The notes under the pieces were generated by a model. It saw nothing but the letters and a program-made list of their open reading frames with translations. It was not told where the DNA came from and made no database searches. Of a DNA stretch of 18,220 nt, positions 13,599 to 18,220 are shown piece after piece; the stretch's first letter is position 1, and every line of letters begins with the position of its first letter. The stretch comes from an uncultured Shinella sp. (GTDB lineage: Bacteria; Pseudomonadota; Alphaproteobacteria; Rhizobiales; Rhizobiaceae): contig NZ_CAMLFY010000090.1 in assembly GCF_946479415.1 (NCBI RefSeq), positions 1-18,220 on the forward strand. Direction: 5' to 3'. A program made the translations under genes and the position numbers.

Positions 13599-14867
13599 TC
13601 AACTCCAGGCGTGGCGCGGGGCGTTGATGCCGTTGAGGTAGAAATTGCCGACGTGGAAGAATTTCCAGCGCACGGGATCGTGCAACGTATGGGCGCGCGC
13701 ATTGCGCCAGTGGCGGTCGAGATTGTGTTTGGCGAGCGTTGAGCGCGTGCCGGCCAGTTCGAACAGCTTGTTCGTGGCGAGGATCGCGATTTCCGTCGTC
13801 AGCACCTTGGCTTCGGCGGTCTTGATGGTCGCGTCGTTGATCGTCTCTTCCGTCGCGCTCTTCAGGCCGGCGTCGATTGCCTCGCCAGCGATGTCGAGCA
13901 GGGCTTCGGCCGCATGCAGCCGGATCTTCAGGTCGCCGATGGCGGCGATGGTGAAGGGGTCCTCGCCCGCCGTCTCCTTGCCGCTGTCGATCCATGGACG
14001 GCTCTGCGTCTTGATGAAGGCGATGGCATCATCAATGGCGCCGCGCGCGATGCCGGCATCGATGGCGGCCTGGATGATCTGCGAGACGGGGCCGGCAATG
14101 GTCGGCCGGTCGAATGCGGCGACCGGCAGCAGCCGGCTCTTCGGCACGCGGACATTCTCGATCTTCACCGCGCCGGAGGCCGTGGTGCGCTGGCCGAAGC
14201 TCGACCAGTTGTTGGTGACGGTGATGCCGGGCGCATCGCGATCGGTGAAGACGAGATAGCCCTTCTCCTCGGCATCGACGGCGACGATCGGAATGATGTG
14301 CGAGAGCAGGGCACCCGTCGTGTAGAACTTTTCGCCGTTCACCACCGCTTCGTCGCCCTCATGCGAGACGCGCGTTTCGAAGGCGCCGACGGTCTTGCTG
14401 TTCAGTTCCGAAAAGGCATTGCCGAAGCGCAGGCCGGACAGGACCCAGCCGAAGAATTCCCTCTTCTGCTCTTCCGTACCGTCGAGGTCGATATGGCCGT
14501 TGATGGCGAGATGGTTCTGGGTGATCTGGGCAATCGAGGAATCGGCTGCGGCGAGGATGGCGATGACGCGGGCCAGCGTCTTGTAGGAAACGCCCGCACC
14601 GCCATAGGCCTTGGGCACGTTGATGCCCCAGAGGCCGCTCTGCGAATAGGCGTCGATTTCCTTCAGCGGCAGCAGGCCTTCGCGGTCGCGCAGCGCCGCA
14701 CCCTGTGCGAAATCAACAGCAAGGCGTTTGGCGACGGCGATCGCCTCCTCGTCGCTCTTGATGATGTGGGCGGGGGTCTGCGGGCGGGGACGCGGCGGCA
14801 CCGGGTCGTCGGAATTTACACGCGGATGCTGCGTATAGTCGATCGGCTGCTTTTCGATGATCCCCAT
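13599..14867 (-). CDS. SfnB-family flavin-dependent oxidoreductase (acyl-CoA dehydrogenase fold)
   Basis: Predicted reduced-flavin monooxygenase of 422 residues in the SfnB/DszC branch of the acyl-CoA dehydrogenase superfamily, linked to acquisition of sulfur from organosulfur compounds. Domain order: helical N-domain with DYSQ-type LLPLKEIDAYSQSGLWGINV (about 65-84), AYGGAGVSY and ITQNHLAINGHI; the middle beta domain with FGNAFSELNSKTVGAFETRV, VNGEKFYTTGALLSHI and TNNWSSFGQRTTASGAV; and the C-terminal helical bundle ending ARAHTLHDPVRWKFFHVGNF, YLNGINAPRHAWS, which is typical of SfnB-type proteins rather than true acyl-CoA dehydrogenases. AGGAGAG lies 7 nt before the ATG. It follows the IclR gene by 123 bp. 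A flavin reductase partner is not seen in the window. The substrate is unknown. Confidence 0.88.
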   Translation of the reverse strand: MGIIEKQPIDYTQHPRVNSDDPVPPRPRPQTPAHIIKSDEEAIAVAKRLAVDFAQGAALRDREGLLPLKEIDAYSQSGLWGINVPKAYGGAGVSYKTLARVIAILAAADSSIAQITQNHLAINGHIDLDGTEEQKREFFGWVLSGLRFGNAFSELNSKTVGAFETRVSHEGDEAVVNGEKFYTTGALLSHIIPIVAVDAEEKGYLVFTDRDAPGITVTNNWSSFGQRTTASGAVKIENVRVPKSRLLPVAAFDRPTIAGPVSQIIQAAIDAGIARGAIDDAIAFIKTQSRPWIDSGKETAGEDPFTIAAIGDLKIRLHAAEALLDIAGEAIDAGLKSATEETINDATIKTAEAKVLTTEIAILATNKLFELAGTRSTLAKHNLDRHWRNARAHTLHDPVRWKFFHVGNFYLNGINAPRHAWS

Positions 14868-14990
14868 GGCGGAACTCTCCTGTTGGTGTTGGGCAAGTTT
14901 CGCAGATAAAAATAAAATCGATAGATATTATGCATTATAAAGCGGTCGCCTGAGGAAAAATCCTTCGAAGGGTGCGATGGGTTTTGCCGG
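14868..14990 (-). promoter_or_regulatory. Putative promoter region of the SfnB-type gene
   Basis: An AT-rich interval with a perfect minus-strand TATAAT (plus positions 14934-14939) about 66 bp before the start codon; no convincing -35 at 16-18 bp. The 10-bp palindrome CCTTCGAAGG (14962-14971) sits about where a -35 would be and, on the minus strand, is followed by a run of five T, so it may be an operator or a weak iclR terminator. Confidence 0.4.
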
Positions 14991-15740
14991 TCAGGCCTTC
15001 GTGCCGTAGTATTTTTGCGCAATGCCGGCGGCCGCTGTTATGATCTTCTGGCCGATATCGAGCATGCGGGTCCTGTTGGCGCGGGCTGTGGGGGCGGCGA
15101 CGGCCAGGGCGCCGGCCGGTCTTCCATTCGGTGCAAGAATCGGTGCCGCGGCGCTGATCACGCCCATTTCAAAACCCTGCGGGTTGATCGAAAAGCCGCG
15201 TTTGGCGGTCTCCTTCAGCAGAAGGCGAACCGCCTCCGGATCCGTGACCGTCTCGGCGGAGAAACGTTCCATCGGCCGTTTCAGTGCGCGCTCGATCTCG
15301 TCGGCCGGCAGGAAGGCGAGATAGGCGACACCGGAGGCCGTGGCATGGAAGGGCAGGGGTGCGCCAAGATCGACGATCACGCGGTGGGCCTGCGAGGAAT
15401 CCTCGACATGAATGGTGGAGAGCCGTCCGCCTGTGAATTCCGAGAGATGAACCGTTTCGCCGACCTCGTCCGCCAGCGCCTTGACGAACGGTGCGGCTAC
15501 GGACACGAAGGGAAAACGGGCCTGACGGATACGCGCCAACCGCACCGGTGCCGCGCCGAGCCGGTATTTCCGCGTTTCCTCATCCTGCTCCACGAAGCCG
15601 TGTTTCTCGAGTTCCACCAGGAAGCGCCACGCGGTCGCCTTGTCGAGTGCCGCAAGCCGGGCGACGTCGGTCAGCCCGATATCCTTGCCGAGTTGCGAAA
15701 TCACGTCGAGGAGGGAGAGGGCCTTTCCGATGGTGCTCAT
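14991..15740 (-). CDS. IclR-family transcriptional regulator
   Basis: Regulator of 249 residues from the chosen start. An N-terminal winged helix (about 1-65): TIGKALSLLDVISQLGKDIG, LTDVARLAALDKATAWRFLV, ELEKHGFVEQDEETRKYRLG. Then the IclR effector domain (about 75-245): FPFVSVAAPFVKALADEVGE, TVHLSEFTGGRLSTIHVEDS, PLPFHATASGVAYLAFL, GFEMGVISAAAPILAPNGRP and AGALAVAAPTA. ATG at 15738-15740 is chosen because GGAAGAG lies 5-6 nt upstream; ATG at 15779 would add 13 basic residues with no ribosome-binding site. It is divergent from the APC permease and upstream of the SfnB-type gene, so it could control both directions. The effector is unknown. Confidence 0.95.
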   Translation of the reverse strand: MSTIGKALSLLDVISQLGKDIGLTDVARLAALDKATAWRFLVELEKHGFVEQDEETRKYRLGAAPVRLARIRQARFPFVSVAAPFVKALADEVGETVHLSEFTGGRLSTIHVEDSSQAHRVIVDLGAPLPFHATASGVAYLAFLPADEIERALKRPMERFSAETVTDPEAVRLLLKETAKRGFSINPQGFEMGVISAAAPILAPNGRPAGALAVAAPTARANRTRMLDIGQKIITAAAGIAQKYYGTKA

Positions 15741-16016
15741 ACGTCTCTTCCGTGCGTTTCGTTGCGGGTCGTAGGGCACCGGACGATCGGCGCCGCCGTT
15801 CCTGCTTTCAATTCCTGCGCCCTGCCACCCGTTCGACGATACTTAACATGAGAATTAACTTGACGGCGACGCAAGCTTTTGCAAGTCTAATATTAAAATA
15901 AAGGTTCAAATAATGAACCGCAAGAAAATTCGTCGAGTGGGAACCGCCGGGCACCTTTTGCGCGGCATTGGAGGCGGCAGCCGTGTGGGGCGGGCCGTCA
16001 GGATGGGAGCAAGATC
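15741..16016. promoter_or_regulatory. IclR/permease divergent control region
   Basis: A 276-bp interval without a gene. An AT-rich core (about 15841-15930) holds TTAACATGAGAATTAA, the inverted repeat GCAA-GCTT-TTGC (15871-15882) and the operator-like palindrome at 15903-15919. TTGACG (15860-15865) could be a plus-strand -35, but no -10 at normal spacing was found. GGGAGCAAG precedes the permease ATG and is its ribosome-binding site. Confidence 0.5.
15903..15919. promoter_or_regulatory. Perfect palindrome, candidate IclR operator
   Basis: GGTTCA-AATAA-TGAACC, 6-bp arms with a 5-bp spacer. The size and AT-rich centre resemble IclR-family operators such as TGGAAATNATTTCCA. It lies 98-114 bp upstream of the permease start and about 165-180 bp from the iclR start. 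This is the best single candidate binding site in the window; the link to this IclR is inferred from position. Confidence 0.5.
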
Positions 16017-17468
16017 ATGACCAACGAAACCGCGCCGTCAGGCGGCGCGAACCAACTGCGCAAGAACAGCCTCGGCGTCGGGGCCGTCACGTTCCTCGTC
16101 GTGTCGGCCGCAGCACCCCTGACCGCCGTTGCCGGCGGCGTGCCGCTGTCGATGATGCTCGGCAACGGGCCGGGCATTCCGTTGACCTTCGTTTTCGTGA
16201 CGGCGGTGCTGCTGCTGTTTGCCGTCGGCTATGTCGCGATGGCGCGCCATATCAGCAATGCCGGCGCCTTCTACGCCTATACCGCGCAGGGCCTGGGCGG
16301 GCTTGCCGGCGGCGCTGCCGCGCTTATCGCCATTCTCGCCTATAATGCCATGCAGATCGGCGTTTTCGGCCTGTTCGGTGCCGCGACGGCCGGCTTCTTC
16401 GCCGGCTATGGCATCGACCTGCCCTGGTGGGTCTGGACCTATATCGGCATCGCGCTCGTCGCGGTCTTCGGCTATCGCCGGGTCGATTTCTCCGCCCGCG
16501 TGCTCGCCGTGCTCGTCATCCTCGAATATCTCGTCGTGCTGGTCATCGATGTGGCCATCCTCGTCAAGGGCGGCGACAGCGGGCTTTCCGCGGCCCCCTT
16601 CACGCCGTCGGCCTTCATGAGCGGCACGCCGGCCATCGGCATCCTGTTCTGCTTTGCCGCCTTCATCGGCTTCGAGGCGACGACCATCTATTCGGAAGAA
16701 GCCCGCGAACCGGAAAAGACCGTACCGCGCGCCACCTATATCTCGGTGCTCATCATCGGCCTGTTCTACATGCTGACCTCCTGGCTGATGGTCAATGGCG
16801 CCGGCGTCGACAAGCTCGTACCGGAAATCCAGGGTCTTGCCGATCCGACGACCTTCCTTTTCGGCCTTGCGGACCGTTATGTCGGCGGCGGCATCACCAC
16901 CGTCATGGGCCTTCTCTTCATCACCAGCCTGTTTGCCGGCGTCGTCGCCTTCCATAACGGCGTTGCCCGCTACATGTATGTCGCCGGCCGCGAAGGCCTG
17001 CTGCCGAAGGCGCTCGGCGTCACCCATCCGGTGTTCCAGAGCCCGCATGCCGGCTCGGTCGTGCAGACGGTCATTGCCGTCGTTGTCGTCGCCCTCTTCG
17101 CCTTCACGGGGCAGGATCCGGTGCTGGCGCTGTTCTCGTGGCTGACGAATGTCGGCACGCTGGCGATCATCCTGCTGATGGCGCTCACCGCCTTCTCCAT
17201 CGTCGCCTTCTTCGGCCGCAATCCCGGCCTCGAAGGCAACAAGCTGGTGACGGTCGTGCTGCCCGTCCTGACTGGGCTGATCCTCGCCGCACTGGTGTTC
17301 TATATTGCCACCAATTTCGGCGCACTCGCCGGTGCGGAAGGGCCGCTCGCCGTGTTCCTGCCGGGTCTCGTGTTGATCGCGGCGGTTATCGGCGTGTTCT
17401 GCGCGCTGCGTCTGAAGTCCGGTGACGCGGCTGCCTTCGCCCGGCTTGGCGTCGGTCGCGAAGTTTGA
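16017..17468 (+). CDS. APC-superfamily amino acid/amine permease
   Basis: Inner-membrane secondary transporter of 483 residues with about 12 TM helices, belonging to the amino acid-polyamine-organocation superfamily. The signature TM1 region is SLGVGAVTFLVVSAAAPLTA (about 18-37), TM1-TM2 linking to VPLSMMLGNGPG, and TM2-TM3 carry the conserved ARHISNAGAFYAYTAQGLGG segment. The unwound TM6 region is FAAFIGFEATTIYSEEAREP, followed by KTVPRATYISVLI, a hallmark of this family. The C-terminal end (LGVGREV) is cytoplasmic. GGGAGCAAG supplies a ribosome-binding site before the ATG. The aldehyde dehydrogenase gene follows 50 bp later on the same strand. Import of an amine or amino acid whose breakdown gives an aldehyde is the natural reading, but the substrate cannot be assigned. 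Confidence 0.95.
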   Translation: MTNETAPSGGANQLRKNSLGVGAVTFLVVSAAAPLTAVAGGVPLSMMLGNGPGIPLTFVFVTAVLLLFAVGYVAMARHISNAGAFYAYTAQGLGGLAGGAAALIAILAYNAMQIGVFGLFGAATAGFFAGYGIDLPWWVWTYIGIALVAVFGYRRVDFSARVLAVLVILEYLVVLVIDVAILVKGGDSGLSAAPFTPSAFMSGTPAIGILFCFAAFIGFEATTIYSEEAREPEKTVPRATYISVLIIGLFYMLTSWLMVNGAGVDKLVPEIQGLADPTTFLFGLADRYVGGGITTVMGLLFITSLFAGVVAFHNGVARYMYVAGREGLLPKALGVTHPVFQSPHAGSVVQTVIAVVVVALFAFTGQDPVLALFSWLTNVGTLAIILLMALTAFSIVAFFGRNPGLEGNKLVTVVLPVLTGLILAALVFYIATNFGALAGAEGPLAVFLPGLVLIAAVIGVFCALRLKSGDAAAFARLGVGREV

Positions 17469-17474
17469 AAAATG

Positions 17475-17494
17475 GGCGGTGCTTCGGCACCGCC
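17475..17494. other. Intercistronic C(UUCG)G stem-loop
   Basis: GGCGGTGC-TTCG-GCACCGCC, an 8-bp perfect stem closed by an ultra-stable C(UUCG)G tetraloop, 6 nt after the permease stop and 24 nt before the next start. Without a T-run it is unlikely to be a strong intrinsic terminator. It may shield the permease mRNA 3' end or lower expression of the downstream gene. Confidence 0.55.
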
Positions 17495-17518
17495 TACCCG
17501 ACCTTTCGAGGGAAGAAC

Positions 17519-18220
17519 ATGCAGGAAAAGATCGAAGCGCTTCGCAACCTTACCATCGCTCCGCAGGCGCTATTCATCGATGGCAACTGGCGTGAACCGG
17601 CAGAAGGGCGCGCGCTCGATGTCATCTCGCCGATTAACGGTGAGCGGCTGACGAGCATTGCGGACGCGGGCGCCGTCGATGTCGACCGGGCGGTGAAAGC
17701 CGCGCGTGCGGCTTTCGAAAAGGGCCGCTGGTCCAAGGCCGCGCCGGCCGAGCGCAAGCGGGTGCTGCTCAAGATCGCCGAGCTGATCGAGAAGAACGCC
17801 CTGGAATTCGCCGTGCTCGGCGTGCGCGACAATGGCACGGAAATCGCCATGGCGCTGAAGGCCGAGCCCGGCAGTGCCGCCGGCAGCTTCCGCTACTATG
17901 CCGAGGCGATCGACAAGGTCTATGGCGAGATCGCACCGACGGCTAGCGATATTCTCGGCCTCGTGCATCGCGAGCCGGTCGGTGTCGTCGGCGCCATCGT
18001 GCCGTGGAATTTCCCGCTGATGATCGGCGCCTGGAAGATTGCGCCGGCACTTGCCGCCGGCAATTCCGTGGTGCTGAAGCCGGCGGAGGTGGCGTCGCTG
18101 TCGCTGCTGCGCCTTGCCGAACTCTGTGCCGAAGCCGGTCTTCCCGAGGGGGTGTTCAACGTCGTTACCGGCCGCGGTGCCGTCACGGGCGAGGCGATGG
18201 GCCTGCATCCCGATATCGAT
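17519..18220 (+). CDS. Aldehyde dehydrogenase, PuuC-like, 3' end outside window
   Basis: NAD(P)-dependent aldehyde dehydrogenase; 234 residues are visible (family length about 480-500). It oxidises an aldehyde to an acid in the cytoplasm. Visible: the N-terminal arm ALFIDGNWREPAEGR (17-31), YYAEAIDKVYGEIAPT (126-141), REPVGVVGAIVPWNFPLMIG with Trp163-Asn164 of the nucleotide/oxyanion site, and the cofactor-binding GNSVVLKPAE with Lys187. The YAEAIDKVYGE and REPVGV..AIVPWNFPL blocks resemble PuuC (gamma-glutamyl-gamma-aminobutyraldehyde dehydrogenase). The general catalytic Glu and Cys lie beyond the right edge and cannot be checked. GAGGGAAG gives a good ribosome-binding site 4-5 nt before the ATG. 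It is downstream of the APC permease and probably in one operon. Confidence 0.94.
   Translation, partial: MQEKIEALRNLTIAPQALFIDGNWREPAEGRALDVISPINGERLTSIADAGAVDVDRAVKAARAAFEKGRWSKAAPAERKRVLLKIAELIEKNALEFAVLGVRDNGTEIAMALKAEPGSAAGSFRYYAEAIDKVYGEIAPTASDILGLVHREPVGVVGAIVPWNFPLMIGAWKIAPALAAGNSVVLKPAEVASLSLLRLAELCAEAGLPEGVFNVVTGRGAVTGEAMGLHPDID

Noticed and set aside
13543..13995. A 286-residue version of the RidA protein starting at 13995
   Set aside because: The extra part is antisense-like, repetitive Asp/Arg sequence overlapping the SfnB-type gene; ATG at 13540-13542 gives the normal family length.
13599..14867. Calling this gene an ordinary fatty-acid acyl-CoA dehydrogenase
   Set aside because: The C-terminal block HTLHDPVRWKFFHVGNFYLN and the overall pattern fit SfnB/DszC-type monooxygenases better; a beta-oxidation neighbourhood is also absent.
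17495..17518. Intrinsic terminator separating the permease from the aldehyde dehydrogenase
   Set aside because: The UUCG hairpin just upstream is followed by TACCCGACCTTTCG rather than a T-tract, and a good ribosome-binding site follows, so co-transcription is more likely.

Overview
The window looks like the chromosome or a large replicon of a GC-rich alphaproteobacterium, most likely Rhizobiales/Rhizobiaceae. The grounds are the compact high-GC coding, the alphaproteobacterial-type RecX, and the mix of a chemosensory operon with catabolic genes each run by its own LysR, LacI or IclR regulator. The genus cannot be fixed from sequence alone. No rRNA, tRNA, CRISPR array, insertion sequence or replication origin was seen.

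Region 1 (1-6456) is a chemosensory operon read on the minus strand: STAS protein -> CheY-like receiver -> CheA -> CheW -> MCP -> second MCP (cut by the left edge). The first four genes are coupled by 4-bp ATGA overlaps. CheR, CheB and CheD are not in the window. Upstream lies a 364-bp gene-free, AT-rich block with several inverted repeats. It separates the operon from a divergent soluble MCP-like protein (6457-8181). That protein has an altered receptor tip and carries CheZ-like D-x-x-x-Q motifs, and it is the most unusual gene here.

Region 2 (8182-12499) holds a 5'-truncated LacI-family regulator (pseudogene), a YfeH/SBF-type bile acid:sodium symporter family carrier, a divergent LysR regulator with a palindrome in the shared control region, and a gamma-glutamyltransferase-family enzyme without a signal peptide. 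Together they resemble an uptake and amide-hydrolysis module.

Region 3 (12517-15740, all minus strand) reads IclR regulator -> SfnB-type flavin monooxygenase (acyl-CoA dehydrogenase fold) -> RidA-family protein -> RecX. Region 4 (16017-18220, plus strand) reads APC permease -> PuuC-like aldehyde dehydrogenase, cut by the right edge, divergent from the IclR gene. A perfect 6-5-6 palindrome in the IclR/permease interval is a good operator candidate. Regions 2-4 plausibly serve uptake and breakdown of an amine, amide or sulfur-containing amino compound. That pathway is inferred from family membership and gene order only.
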